From contig NZ_SHLX01000005.1 in NCBI RefSeq assembly GCF_004764705.1, positions 62,001 through 126,000 on the forward strand: a stretch of DNA of 64,000 bases. Reading direction: 5' to 3'. Below, piece after piece: positions 13,114 to 21,738 of the stretch. Under the pieces are notes generated by a model. It ran no database searches. It was not told the origin of the DNA and saw nothing but the letters and a program-made list of their open reading frames with translations. The stretch's first letter is position 1, and each line of letters opens with the position of its first letter. Position numbers and translations under genes: made by a program. Source of the DNA: Paenibacillus cymbidii (GTDB taxonomy: Bacteria; Bacillota; Bacilli; Paenibacillales; NBRC-103111).

Positions 13114-13817
13114 CAGATGCACGTTTTTTTCTTCTTGCCGAGCTTGCCGGCGGCGACGGTTTTGGCGATGTACGCTCCGGCGAGCGGCACCTTGCAGGCC
13201 GTTTGGCCAACATCGACGTTCACTTTGCCGATTTGCGCCGCCGCCTGCAGCGCATGCTCGTGCAGCGGCTCCACATAGGAGCCGACAGCGATGACGAACG
13301 CGTTCATCGTATAACGCACGCGGTTCGGCGCCTGGTGAATCGTCGCCGCGATTTCGTCCAGCAGCGCGCGAATGCGATCGATGTCGAGCTCGTTGTCCGG
13401 CGTCAGCGACACGTAATGCGCGTACGTGCTCCATCCGCATGTGGCGATCATTTCCTCTGCGGAGCGGATCCATTCTTCCGCCAGATCGCGGCCATGCCCG
13501 CTCTCCGCCGCAACGCCCGCCACCGTCGTTTCGGCCAGCATGTACCAGCTCGCCTGGCGCGCCCATGCCCGCAGCAGCGGCTTGTCCATCGTCTGCGGAT
13601 CGATCGACAGACCGGCCAAATACATCGCGTCGGAATTGCCGGTCGCGAACAAGTCGAGCGCCAGCTGCCGGTCTTTGCGCACCGATTTCGCCAGCGGCTT
13701 CAGATCGCCGATCTTCACGCCGAACAGCGGCTCCGGAGCGCCGTGGTTGCGAAACGTCCGTTTCGTTTGTTCGCTGCCGAGCTCTTCAAGCCGGCTCATG
13801 ACTTCTTGCAATTCCAT
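13110..13817 (-). CDS. DNA alkylation repair protein, AlkD-like
   Basis: Predicted DNA glycosylase-type repair protein of 235 residues built of HEAT-like helical repeats, removing bulky or cationic alkylated purines. The start GxKIGDLKPLAKSVRKD and the tract WARQASWYMLAETTVAG resemble Firmicutes AlkD/AlkC relatives. The end is unusual: KLGKKKKTCIC, a basic tail with two cysteines. It is convergent with the AraC gene, the stop codons overlapping by 2 nt. No other repair gene is adjacent, so the assignment rests on fold-family similarity. Confidence 0.72.
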   Translation of the reverse strand: MELQEVMSRLEELGSEQTKRTFRNHGAPEPLFGVKIGDLKPLAKSVRKDRQLALDLFATGNSDAMYLAGLSIDPQTMDKPLLRAWARQASWYMLAETTVAGVAAESGHGRDLAEEWIRSAEEMIATCGWSTYAHYVSLTPDNELDIDRIRALLDEIAATIHQAPNRVRYTMNAFVIAVGSYVEPLHEHALQAAAQIGKVNVDVGQTACKVPLAGAYIAKTVAAGKLGKKKKTCIC

Positions 13818-13882
13818 GGGTCGATCCGTCCTTTCCTTGATTGGCTCTTATGGTACAATCCATTCAAAGGAGTTGATCCGAC

Positions 13883-14140
13883 GTGGAATGCCGAATCGGC
13901 TGTGCCGCCTGCTGCATCGTCGTATCCATCTCGTCGCCGATCCCCGGCATGCCGCAAGGCAAACCGGCCGGCGTACGCTGCGTGCAGCTGACGCCGGACA
14001 ACAAATGTATGCTGTTCGGTCGTCCCGAGCGCCCTGCCGTGTGCGGCAGCCTGCAAGCGTCGGCCGATATGTGCGGCCAATCGAACGAACACGCCTTTCG
14101 TTATCTCGAGCAATTGGAGCGCGCCACCCGACCGGAATGA
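13883..14140 (+). CDS. YkgJ-family cysteine-cluster protein
   Basis: Small cytoplasmic protein of 85 residues with a cysteine pattern typical of the YkgJ/YeiW zinc- or iron-chelating family: CRIGCAACC at the N-terminus, then single cysteines at VRCVQL, NKCMLF and AVCGSLQ. A bound metal or iron-sulfur cluster is likely, but the biological role of the family is not settled. The start is GTG 13883 with AAAGGAG 10 nt upstream. The stop is 1 nt from the stop of the convergent alpha/beta hydrolase. Confidence 0.78.
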   Translation: MECRIGCAACCIVVSISSPIPGMPQGKPAGVRCVQLTPDNKCMLFGRPERPAVCGSLQASADMCGQSNEHAFRYLEQLERATRPE

Positions 14141-14141
14141 G

Positions 14142-14984
14142 TTACCCGTTTAGTTGCTTCTCCATCCAGTCCAGCACATACGCGAACACGTCGCTGCGCC
14201 GCACCTCGTTGTGCAGCTCGTGCCCGAACCCTTCCCAAGACACGAATTCGCACCGCTCGCCCGCCCGCTGCGCAAACGTCCGGCTCGCCTGGTCCGACGT
14301 CACTTTATCCTCCGCGGCATGCATGATCAGCGTGGGCACGCGCAGTTTCGCCGCATCCGCCATCGTTTGCCGCGCCGCCCGCTGCACCGAGAAAAAAAAC
14401 CGCGCCGTAATAACCCCATGCCGCAGCGAATCGGTCTGAATCGCCTGCGCCATCGCCGGATCGCTTGTCAAATGATCGACCCGTCCCGGCCGCGCGTTCG
14501 ACCAGGAAGGCACGATTAGCTCCATGATTCTTCCGATCGCAACCGTCAGCATCGGCGGCTCGAAAGCGAGCCGCAGCCACGGCCCGGAGACGACGATGCC
14601 CGCCAGCTCGGGCTGCCGGCGGATCGCATACGTCAGCGCCACATTGCCTCCCATGCTGTGCGCGTACAACAGACGCGGTTTGCCCGGATGGCGCGCCGCC
14701 ATCTCCGCAAGCAGCCGGTCGACGCCGTCCAGCAGCGCTTCATAATCGGGCGTATGGCCGCGTTTCCCCGCCGTTCGCCCGTGCCCGCGCTGGTCGTAGG
14801 CGATCGCCGCGTACCCCGCTTCCGCAAACATGCGCCCGACATGCGCGTAGCCGCCCGCGTGTTCGCCCATTCCGTGGACGATGCCGACCGCCGCTTTGAC
14901 TTCGCCGCGCGAATCCGGCTTCCACTCGCAGGCGAACTGGCTCGTGCCGTCCGCGCATGTCCAAGCAAACTCCTGATAAGACAT
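14142..14984 (-). CDS. Alpha/beta hydrolase (lysophospholipase/monoacylglycerol lipase-like)
   Basis: Serine hydrolase of 280 residues in the Hydrolase_4 (YpkG/PldB-like) group. The oxyanion region VHGMGEHAGGY, the nucleophile elbow YAHSMGGN, the acid Asp in HAAEDKVT and the catalytic His in GFGHELHNE are all visible. No signal peptide is evident. Domain homology begins at MSYQEFAW (ATG 14984), which lacks a strong ribosome binding site. The frame is open upstream to a TTG at 15077 and has an ATG at 15008, so the start is uncertain. It is divergent from the phosphotransferase gene. Confidence 0.82.
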   Translation of the reverse strand: MSYQEFAWTCADGTSQFACEWKPDSRGEVKAAVGIVHGMGEHAGGYAHVGRMFAEAGYAAIAYDQRGHGRTAGKRGHTPDYEALLDGVDRLLAEMAARHPGKPRLLYAHSMGGNVALTYAIRRQPELAGIVVSGPWLRLAFEPPMLTVAIGRIMELIVPSWSNARPGRVDHLTSDPAMAQAIQTDSLRHGVITARFFFSVQRAARQTMADAAKLRVPTLIMHAAEDKVTSDQASRTFAQRAGERCEFVSWEGFGHELHNEVRRSDVFAYVLDWMEKQLNG

Positions 14985-15142
14985 TCGGATCACGCTCGCT
15001 TTACCCATTTGCCCCAAGCGTAACAGGTTGCTTCCCGGGCTGTCAACGACGAGCCGGAAAGGTCCTGCCGTAGTCAAAAATTAAGCTGTCGGCCAGGAAA
15101 CTTTTATTATGGCCATTCTTTACCTGAGACCAATCGGCAATA

Positions 15143-15158
15143 AAAATGATATCATTTT
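15143..15158. promoter_or_regulatory. 16-nt palindrome upstream of the phosphotransferase
   Basis: AAAATGATATCATTTT is a perfect palindrome in the divergent region between the alpha/beta hydrolase and the phosphotransferase, 70 nt before the latter. It could be an operator for a dimeric regulator. No known consensus was recognised. Confidence 0.4.
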
Positions 15159-15227
15159 CCAATCGAGGAAAAGGCACATGATCATCATGGTTCGACTTTT
15201 TGAAAACAACGATTGGAGGATTGCGTC

Positions 15228-16259
15228 ATGAACGAATTAAAAGTTGAAACTTTGTCCCGGATTCTAAGCAAAATGCTCGGCACAAAAATAATCGGCGTCG
15301 ATTTCCATATGAAACCATTACGCGGCGGCACATTGGGAGATGTACAGCTTGTGACCGGCAATGCCACCACCGCTGACGGCGGGAAATTGCCTTATAAAAT
15401 CGTTTCAAAAACGCAGAAGAAATGGGAACGCTACAGCGACCCCGATTCATGGCGCAGGGAATATGATTTGTATCAAACCGACTTCGGCATGCTGTTTTCC
15501 GAATCATTCCGATGGCCTGAATGTTATCACGCCCAGATGAACGAAGAAGAAAACCGGACGCAGATCTGGATCGAATATATCGACGGCATATCGGGTTTGG
15601 ACTTGACCGGCGATAGGTATGAACGCGCAGCCGAGGAATTAGGACGGTTCCAAGGCAAGTTATATGCCGAACAGCCCGCATTTTTACTGAAGTTGTCCAA
15701 CCTGAGCAAAGTAGAGTACATGAAGAACAACTATTTTCATTATCGGTCATGGAAAAAAGTGTACGATTATATACGCGCAAGCGATTGCGAAATTCCGAAA
15801 CACTTAGGCAAAATGCTCATCGACATGGATGAAAGCGCGGACCAAATATTCAACCGTATTGAAAAGCTGCCGATTGTGCTGTGCCACAGGGATTTTTGGG
15901 TGACAAACATAATCTGCCCAGACGGTAAAACCATCCTCATCGACTGGGATACCGCGGGGTGGGGCTATTTAGGGGAAGATATGGCAAGTCTTATCGCGGA
16001 CGAAGCCGATATTGAACATATGATCGAATACTACCGCAGATGTATCCCGGCGTATTACAAGGGCTTTTCGGAATATGCGGATCTTTCACCCATCACGGAT
16101 AACTGTGTTTATGAAATGATTCTGCTTAAGTTCGGGTACAGGCTTGTGGAGGGGTATATGAACGCAAGATCGGGAAACAAGCTTCAAGAATCGGATGACG
16201 TAAGAATGCTGCACATTCAAACCCTGCAACAAATCTATGAATTAAGGAATGAACAATGA
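15228..16259 (+). CDS. Aminoglycoside phosphotransferase-like kinase (APH family)
   Basis: Predicted small-molecule kinase of 343 residues. The catalytic loop LCHRDFWVTNII has the Brenner pattern HxDxxxxN, and the metal-binding IDWDTAG follows 20 residues later. The N-lobe has GGTLGDVQLV as a glycine-rich loop. The C-terminal half is helical. The substrate is unknown; APH folds include choline, homoserine and methylthioribose kinases as well as antibiotic resistance enzymes. GGAGG sits 8 nt before ATG 15228. Its codons use clearly more A and T than the neighbours (for example many AAA, GAA, ATA), suggesting recent acquisition. Hairpin cluster B follows the stop codon. Confidence 0.75.
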   Translation: MNELKVETLSRILSKMLGTKIIGVDFHMKPLRGGTLGDVQLVTGNATTADGGKLPYKIVSKTQKKWERYSDPDSWRREYDLYQTDFGMLFSESFRWPECYHAQMNEEENRTQIWIEYIDGISGLDLTGDRYERAAEELGRFQGKLYAEQPAFLLKLSNLSKVEYMKNNYFHYRSWKKVYDYIRASDCEIPKHLGKMLIDMDESADQIFNRIEKLPIVLCHRDFWVTNIICPDGKTILIDWDTAGWGYLGEDMASLIADEADIEHMIEYYRRCIPAYYKGFSEYADLSPITDNCVYEMILLKFGYRLVEGYMNARSGNKLQESDDVRMLHIQTLQQIYELRNEQ

Positions 16260-16285
16260 CCGTTTGTACGATTTCCCTCGGAGAT

Positions 16286-16417
16286 AAATTGGCCATAAAA
16301 AGTGGCCTATTCCCCCCATTTCGGAGGCCTCATCCCAAATAGCCAGTGAAATGACTGGCTATTTCTTCGAGAACGGTCATTTTTGACGAAATAGGCCACA
16401 AAAGATGGCCTATTTCG
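16286..16417. repeat. Hairpin-repeat cluster B (three units)
   Basis: Three inverted repeats lie at 16286-16311, 16337-16364 and 16387-16417. The middle unit has a perfect 11-bp stem (AAATAGCCAGT/ACTGGCTATTT). The third has a perfect 12-bp stem (CGAAATAGGCCA/TGGCCTATTTCG). Centres are 52 and 51.5 nt apart. The cluster fills the gap between two convergent genes, ending 13 nt before the stop codon of the DUF3298 gene. The spacer between units 2 and 3 contains CGGTCATTTTTGACG, which recurs inverted in cluster D. Confidence 0.85.
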
Positions 16418-16430
16418 CCATTCTCCGCTG

Positions 16431-17036
16431 CTACCCGATCATGCGCCCGAGCGGCCCGTCCAAGGCAACAATATCCTCGAGCTCGTAGACCGATATCGGA
16501 AAATAGGTCAGCCCATACGCATACGGCGTCAAATCGTACAGCTGAAAATAAACGACCAGCGCTTTGTCGGCGATGTAAAAATCCTGGTCCGGCTTGATGC
16601 CCGTATACGGCGACAGCAGCGGCAGCTTGCGGGCGGCGATCTGCGCGCGGATGATCCGGTTCAGCCGCACTTCGTAGCCGCTGTTCGGCTTGAACAGCTC
16701 CGCCAGCGTATACGCGCGACCCGAACGGACGTCGAACGTCGACGACTTGATATACGTCATGCCGTGCGCGCCGCCGGTGTACGTATACACGATCAAGGCG
16801 ATGCTGAGCACGTTGCGCTCGTTCGATTTGATTTCGAAGCCGCCGGTCACGTCTTTCTGCTCCTGCGGTCCGGCCGGCGGGCCGATCAGCCGGTGCATCT
16901 CGCGCAGCAGCCGTTCGTTGATGGCCGGCGTGGCCTGCCCTTGCACGGCGCTTTCCACATTCGGATATTTGACGTCAAAATGCGGCTGAACCACATGGTA
17001 CGTGCGGACTATCGGCGGTGTGGCAATCGTATTCAA
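16431..17036 (-). CDS. DUF4163/DUF3298 (RsiV C-terminal-like) protein
   Basis: Protein of 201 residues matching the RsiV-type sensor fold: an N-terminal DUF4163-like stretch (HFDVKYPNVESAVQGQATPAINERL is the first strand-helix part) and a DUF3298-like part with YTYTGGAHGMTY, FDVRSGRAYTLAELF and FYIADKALVVYFQLYDLTPYA. In RsiV this domain binds lysozyme. Here no signal peptide or membrane helix is present, so the protein seems cytoplasmic or a degenerate relative. The start is TTG 17036 with AAGGAG 10 nt upstream. It is divergent from the secreted LRR gene. The function is unknown. Confidence 0.72.
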   Translation of the reverse strand: MNTIATPPIVRTYHVVQPHFDVKYPNVESAVQGQATPAINERLLREMHRLIGPPAGPQEQKDVTGGFEIKSNERNVLSIALIVYTYTGGAHGMTYIKSSTFDVRSGRAYTLAELFKPNSGYEVRLNRIIRAQIAARKLPLLSPYTGIKPDQDFYIADKALVVYFQLYDLTPYAYGLTYFPISVYELEDIVALDGPLGRMIG

Positions 17037-17166
17037 GCAAATTCCGCTCCTTCTCTGGCTTAGCTATTATATGCAATAGCCTATGCGCCAAAGAAGAAAA
17101 AGGATTCCGGACGATCATGTGGAATGTAAAGAATACCATTATTTTATAAAAAGGAGAATGTTGTCC

Positions 17167-18732
17167 ATGGGTTCTCGATTGACCCTGCTCGTTTTATTGC
17201 TGTTCATTTCCGCGGCGCTGCCCGGCCTTCCGGCTGCCTCAGCTTCCACAACACAGCCGGTCCACTTCCAGGATCCGGTATTGGAGCAAGCCGTGCGCGC
17301 GCAATTGCAAATAGCGGATCGGGAATTGAATGCGGACGATCTGCTGAAGCTGACTTCCTTCTTTCCAAGACCCGAGGATAAAATTACAAGCCTAGCCGGC
17401 CTGGAATATGCGGTCAATCTGATCAGTTTTTATGCGCCGAATCAAGCCATCTCCGATTTGACACCGCTATCCAAGCTGACGAAGCTGGGCATTCTCGCTT
17501 TGAACGACAACGAAATTGTCGATGCATGCCCACTTGCTTCGCTCACCAAGCTTCATCAACTGATTGTCAGCCGCAATCGCATCGCCAACCTGGATTGTTT
17601 GTCCGGCCTGACGAACATCACCGATTTGCTTGCCGGAGACAATCAATTGACGAGCGTCGAATTAGCCAAAACGATGAAGAAGCTTAGATGGCTCTCCGTA
17701 GAAAACAACCGGATTGCCGATTTGTCGCCGTTATCCGGACTTCCTGCGCTGGAGCATCTCTATGCGGACCACAACCGGATCGTGAATGTTCATCCGTTGC
17801 TTGACGCGCCTGAGCTGTACGACATTCATGTGAACGACAATCCGCTTGACGAACAGGCGGAAAGCGACATCTCCACGATGCGCAGACACGGCGCCTCGGT
17901 GAACGAAACCGGCCGCTTGCCGGGGAAATTCACCCAAACACCGGTTTATTTGGATGGGAAGCGCGTTTTTTTCGATGTGCAGCCCATGATCGAAAACAGT
18001 ACGACACTCGTGCAATTCCGCCCGTTGTTCGAAGCGTTGGGTCTTGCGCTGGAATGGGACAGCGAAACGCAAACGATCGTCGGCAGCAAGCCGGGGTTGA
18101 CGCTGCGGCTGCAAATCGGAAGCAAGCAGGCGACGGTCAACGGCGCCACTTACGAATTGTCGGAACCGCCGAAGCTGGCGGGCGACTATACCTTCGTACC
18201 GACCCGGTTTATCGGCGAATCGCTTGGCTACGACGTAACGTGGGACAATTCGAAGGGCGCGGTGCGTATATATTCTTCTCTAAACACCGGTTATTCTTAC
18301 GACGGTTTGAATACAATCGAACTTAGCCGTAAATGGCAGCGGCTGGACAAACCGACAAACACGCTCATCGTCTTTTCAGCGCAGACTCCAGACAAAGACA
18401 TGCTGTATGTCGTTAAGGAAACCAAACGCAATCTCTCTTACCTCCCTGACCTTGACGAGTACTGGCGCAGTCTGGTAACCATCATGAAATCATCCGTGCC
18501 TGACTATTTCCGTTTTAACGAACCGGTTCGGAAAGAATTCGGTCCATGGTCCGGCTTCCAAGGGGCGGCGTATTACTCCGGGGAGATCGGCTACGTCGAA
18601 CAAATCGTGATTCTGGAGTCCAAGACGGCTTACTATCGTATGGTGATAATCTCGCCCGCCGACAACGAAGAAGCGGCCAAACGCGAGTTGGCCGCCATCG
18701 TATCGACTTTGCGGGAGCTGGAGCGCAAATAA
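17167..18732 (+). CDS. Secreted leucine-rich-repeat protein with stalk domain
   Basis: Exported protein of 521 residues. A signal peptide occupies about residues 1-30 (LLVLLLFISAALPGLPAASA). About 200 residues of SDS22/internalin-type leucine-rich repeats follow (ISDLTPLSKLTKLGILALND is one unit; five or six are visible). Then comes a copper-amine-oxidase N-terminal-like stalk domain (VYLDGKRVFFDVQPM, VPTRFIGESLGYDVTWD). The last 140 residues form an unassigned domain. The stalk domain is common in Paenibacillus cell-wall proteins, so surface attachment and protein or glycan binding are inferred. ATG 17167 is 10 nt after AAGGAG; an ATG at 17158 is too close to it. It is convergent with the deacetylase gene, 12 nt apart. 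Confidence 0.8.
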   Translation: MGSRLTLLVLLLFISAALPGLPAASASTTQPVHFQDPVLEQAVRAQLQIADRELNADDLLKLTSFFPRPEDKITSLAGLEYAVNLISFYAPNQAISDLTPLSKLTKLGILALNDNEIVDACPLASLTKLHQLIVSRNRIANLDCLSGLTNITDLLAGDNQLTSVELAKTMKKLRWLSVENNRIADLSPLSGLPALEHLYADHNRIVNVHPLLDAPELYDIHVNDNPLDEQAESDISTMRRHGASVNETGRLPGKFTQTPVYLDGKRVFFDVQPMIENSTTLVQFRPLFEALGLALEWDSETQTIVGSKPGLTLRLQIGSKQATVNGATYELSEPPKLAGDYTFVPTRFIGESLGYDVTWDNSKGAVRIYSSLNTGYSYDGLNTIELSRKWQRLDKPTNTLIVFSAQTPDKDMLYVVKETKRNLSYLPDLDEYWRSLVTIMKSSVPDYFRFNEPVRKEFGPWSGFQGAAYYSGEIGYVEQIVILESKTAYYRMVIISPADNEEAAKRELAAIVSTLRELERK

Positions 18733-18744
18733 CCAGGCGTCCCT

Positions 18745-19641
18745 TTACGCCTGCAAACCATGGCACCGCCGCAAATGGTCGGTCACGGAGACGAAGCGGA
18801 ACCGGCGCAGCACCGATTCCAGCTTCGCCTTCGTGCCGCGCACGTTGTAATAGTGGATAAAATGCTCCTTGTACGGCAGCACCAGCTTTCGTTCGCCGGC
18901 ATCGATTTCCCGCGGGTGCAAATAAACGATCGCGCTGCGGCCCTGCCGGTTGGCGGCTTCAATCGTACGCTTGATGAGGAAGGACGGAAACAGGCGAAAA
19001 TAGAACCCGCCCGAGTAGCCTACTCTTCTTCCCGGCACGTTCATGACCGACATCGGCACCTCGAACAAATCGAGCTCGCGGCCGCCGACAATCGGCTTGT
19101 GGACGTGCGTCGGTGCTTCCGGGATGCCGTACAGAAACGTTTTCACCGGAAAAATGCTGGCGTCGTACTTGATCCCGATCCGCTCAAGCGCTTCCAAATA
19201 ATGCAGATTGCGCGCCACGATCGACCACGAAGGCGCACGGTAGCCAATCACCTTGGTCCCCGTCACATGCTCCAGGATGTCGACGGACTTCTTCACATCC
19301 GCGTAAAACTGCTCGAACGTTTGCCGATACGCCAGCTCGTGCCCGTAGCCGTGGGAAGCGACGTCGTGTCCTTCGCGGACGATCGCCTTGACGACGTCGG
19401 GATACTGCTCGCCGATCGTGCCCAGAACGAAAAAGGTAGCCTTGCTGCCCGTTTCGCCGCAAAGCCGCAGCAAAGCGTCCATATTGGCGCGAAAATTGGA
19501 GCCGCCCGCCGACTTCGGCAGCGCCAGCCCGTCGTAATTGGCGTGAAACCATTCTTCGATGTCGAAGGTGAGCATGTTGTCCACGGCCGGCACCGACTCG
19601 GCGTCGCCGCGGCGGGCACGGACCGTTTCGGGAGAAGGCAT
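18745..19641 (-). CDS. Polysaccharide deacetylase with DUF3473 (XrtA/PEP-CTERM locus type)
   Basis: Predicted carbohydrate deacetylase of 298 residues. The NodB catalytic domain shows FDIEEWFH (motif 1, catalytic and metal Asp), ASHGYGHE (metal His), and RAPSWSI (motif 3). The C-terminal DUF3473 part has YLHPREIDAGERK and HYYNVRGTKAKLESVL. This combination matches the deacetylase subfamily known from exosortase-A exopolysaccharide loci in Gram-negative bacteria. ATG 19641 shares its A with the TGA of the upstream methyltransferase gene, indicating translational coupling; a GTG at 19653 is an alternative. It is the last gene of the seven-gene minus-strand operon. No export signal is seen. Confidence 0.85.
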   Translation of the reverse strand: MPSPETVRARRGDAESVPAVDNMLTFDIEEWFHANYDGLALPKSAGGSNFRANMDALLRLCGETGSKATFFVLGTIGEQYPDVVKAIVREGHDVASHGYGHELAYRQTFEQFYADVKKSVDILEHVTGTKVIGYRAPSWSIVARNLHYLEALERIGIKYDASIFPVKTFLYGIPEAPTHVHKPIVGGRELDLFEVPMSVMNVPGRRVGYSGGFYFRLFPSFLIKRTIEAANRQGRSAIVYLHPREIDAGERKLVLPYKEHFIHYYNVRGTKAKLESVLRRFRFVSVTDHLRRCHGLQA

Positions 19642-20300
19642 CAGCGTTTGCACCCCTTGATGGCGAACGAAGTGGATAGCAGATGAGGAACGATTCCGGC
19701 CGAACGGCCGCTCGTCGTAAACTTGAACGGATGATATTGATTCAGAAAGGCGATGTCGGTCAAACCCAATTCGGCGAAATCCCGCGCCATGTCTTTCATC
19801 GCATACATCGTGTCGAACTTTTTCGTCTTCTCGACGAGTCCGAGCAGCTTGCGCTGCACCGAACCCCGGTTCAGCGTCTGCACGAGCAGCGTCCCCCGCG
19901 GCTTCGTCACCCGCGCCAGCTCCCGCAGGACCGGCTTGTAGTTCGGGATCAACTGGATGACGCCGATGCAGAGCACAACGTCGAAGTGGCCGTCCGCGAA
20001 CGGCAGCGCGGTCAAATCCGCCGACGACGTGCGCAGCCCGCGTTTCGCCGCGTATGCCAGGCTCTTCTCGGAAAAATCGACGCCGGTGACGACATTGCCG
20101 CGAACGAGCGGCTCGCTGAACGCGCCAACGCCGCAGCCCGCATCGAGCACCGTTTTGCCCGATACGGCTCCCAGCCAGCGCAGCGTATTGTCGCGCTGAC
20201 GGAAAAAGCTTTCCTCATTGAAATAATCGGACGTTTGCACGGACGCGCCGTGCGTTTCCGCTTTTTTATCGAAATATTGCTTCCAGTTCGTTGCGCTCAT
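19641..20300 (-). CDS. Class I SAM-dependent methyltransferase
   Basis: Methyltransferase of 219 residues with the Methyltransf_11 fold. Motif I is VLDAGCGVGAFS, the acidic motif II residue is in VTGVDFSEKS, motif III region is LPFADGHFDVVLCIGVIQ, followed by RVTKPRGTLLVQ. GGAGG 10 nt before ATG 20300 sets the start; the frame is open far upstream without homology. It overlaps the deacetylase start by 1 nt and follows the FemAB-like gene by 35 nt. A role in methylating a surface sugar is inferred from the operon. The acceptor is unknown. Confidence 0.85.
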   Translation of the reverse strand: MSATNWKQYFDKKAETHGASVQTSDYFNEESFFRQRDNTLRWLGAVSGKTVLDAGCGVGAFSEPLVRGNVVTGVDFSEKSLAYAAKRGLRTSSADLTALPFADGHFDVVLCIGVIQLIPNYKPVLRELARVTKPRGTLLVQTLNRGSVQRKLLGLVEKTKKFDTMYAMKDMARDFAELGLTDIAFLNQYHPFKFTTSGRSAGIVPHLLSTSFAIKGCKR

Positions 20301-20335
20301 GTCGCGGTTTCCTCCGATTGTGTTCGTCCGAAATG

Positions 20336-21379
20336 TTAAGGAAATACATAGGAGATAAGCCGTTTGCCAAGCGGATCGGTAATGAAGCGCGGCGTTTTTT
20401 TCCACAGCTCGACGAACAGCCGCAGCCGCTCCGGATCGGGCAGGCCGCTTGGACTGCTTGTGCCGTCGTACGTGCAGTACCGCAGCTGTTCGGGGCGCGC
20501 GCCCCACTGCTCTTTGTACTTGTACGTGCCGGAGCCGGCCTGCGAGCGGCCGAGATCGAGCCGCTTCATGCCGTGGCGGATGCCGAACCGGACCGCTTCC
20601 CAATACATGAAATTGTTCAAATAGTAATTGTTGTAGGCGACCAGATTGGCGCCGTACGGGTAATATAGCGTTTCGTCGCCCGGGCTCAGCAGCAGCAGCA
20701 TGCCGCCGGCGACGCTGCCGGTTGCGGCGTCGAGCACGGTCAGCAAGTGCGCTTCTTCGGGCAGCCACTCCAGGAACCGGCGGAAAAATCGCACATCCGG
20801 CGCCGGCGAACCGAGCTGCTTCATCCGTGTCGCATAAACGCGGTAAAAGGCGTCCAGATGGGCAGGGTCGAACGAAACGTCGAACCGGCCGCTCCGGTAC
20901 ACTTTGCGTACGTGATTCCGGTTGCTGCCGCTTGACAGCGCCAGCACCGTTTCTTCCCCGCCCGCGAGCGGCAGCGAAAAGGTGAAGTGACGCAGCTGCT
21001 CCTGCCAACCGTCGCCGGGGGCCGGCTGATCCTTCAGCCGCAGTTCGATATAATCGAGCCCGCAATAGCCGCGCAGCGCAGGCAGCATCTCGCGCGCATA
21101 AAGCAGCGCCTCTTCCCCGTCCGCGCACAGATCGACGTAGTTGACGAAAGGCAGCGACACTCCCGCCTTGCGCAAACCGAGATTGCGCCCCCGTACCAGC
21201 GGAATGAGCGCCCGCACCCGATTGTCGCTGTCGACAACGGCATGATAGCAACAGCGATAGCCGAAGCTTTCGAGCAGAATACGGCGAATTGCGGTCGTAT
21301 GAAACACGGTGCCGGCCGACCGGGCGAGCCGGTCCCACGGCTCCTGCAAGGCGTCCGAATAAGCAACGATGCGGAACAT
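20336..21379 (-). CDS. FemAB-like GNAT acyltransferase (PEP-CTERM-associated type)
   Basis: Cytoplasmic acyltransferase of 347 residues with a double GNAT fold (BioF2-like/FemAB). The pattern DALQEPWDRLARSAGTVFHTTAIR at the start, YIELRLKDQP, SSGSNRNHVRKVYR and LDLGRSQAGSGTYKYKEQWGA is typical of the family found beside DUF3473 deacetylases in exosortase-type loci. It may add an aminoacyl or acyl group to a glycan precursor, but the donor is not evident. It lies in the surface-glycan operon, 7 nt after the small transporter gene, and is followed by the methyltransferase. The ATG at 21379 is preceded only by a weak ribosome binding site (GTAGGGGA), which is common in coupled operons. Confidence 0.8.
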   Translation of the reverse strand: MFRIVAYSDALQEPWDRLARSAGTVFHTTAIRRILLESFGYRCCYHAVVDSDNRVRALIPLVRGRNLGLRKAGVSLPFVNYVDLCADGEEALLYAREMLPALRGYCGLDYIELRLKDQPAPGDGWQEQLRHFTFSLPLAGGEETVLALSSGSNRNHVRKVYRSGRFDVSFDPAHLDAFYRVYATRMKQLGSPAPDVRFFRRFLEWLPEEAHLLTVLDAATGSVAGGMLLLLSPGDETLYYPYGANLVAYNNYYLNNFMYWEAVRFGIRHGMKRLDLGRSQAGSGTYKYKEQWGARPEQLRYCTYDGTSSPSGLPDPERLRLFVELWKKTPRFITDPLGKRLISYVFP

Positions 21380-21386
21380 GCTTCCC

Positions 21387-21725
21387 CTACCCTTTCAGCC
21401 ACATAACGACGCCGATCATAATGACCGCCGTGCCGGCCCATTTCATCGGCGTGATCACCTCGTGGAAGACGAACAACGACACCAGAATCAGCAGCACATA
21501 TTGGACGCTCGTTACAAAAGTGACATAACTGAGGTCGAACGCCGACAGGCAATAGACCCAAAGAATGGCGGCAACCGCATAGACGAGAAAGCCGGAGACG
21601 ATCGCCGGCGATGACAAGTAACCGAGCAAAATGCCGAACAGCGAACCTTCGAATTGTACGGAGCGGCTGCCGAGCTTGAGCAGCGTACTGCCCGCCACCG
21701 TCATCAGCACGCTTCCGAACAGCAA
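21387..21725 (-). CDS. Small four-helix transporter (EamA/SMR-like)
   Basis: Membrane protein of 112 residues with four hydrophobic helices (starting with the LFGSVLMTVAGSTLLKLGS helix), resembling half-size EamA/SMR proteins such as ArnE/ArnF, which flip lipid-linked sugars. This fits a glycan operon that also has a polyprenyl-type glycosyltransferase and a membrane glycosyltransferase. The start is odd. A good AGGAG is 8 nt before an ATC codon at 21737 that would give the family-like N-terminus IKHLLLFGS. The first normal start in frame, TTG 21725, is 20 nt from it. Either a non-canonical start or a sequence change from ATG is possible. Confidence 0.72.
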   Translation of the reverse strand: MLFGSVLMTVAGSTLLKLGSRSVQFEGSLFGILLGYLSSPAIVSGFLVYAVAAILWVYCLSAFDLSYVTFVTSVQYVLLILVSLFVFHEVITPMKWAGTAVIMIGVVMWLKG

Positions 21726-21738
21726 CAGATGCTTGATG

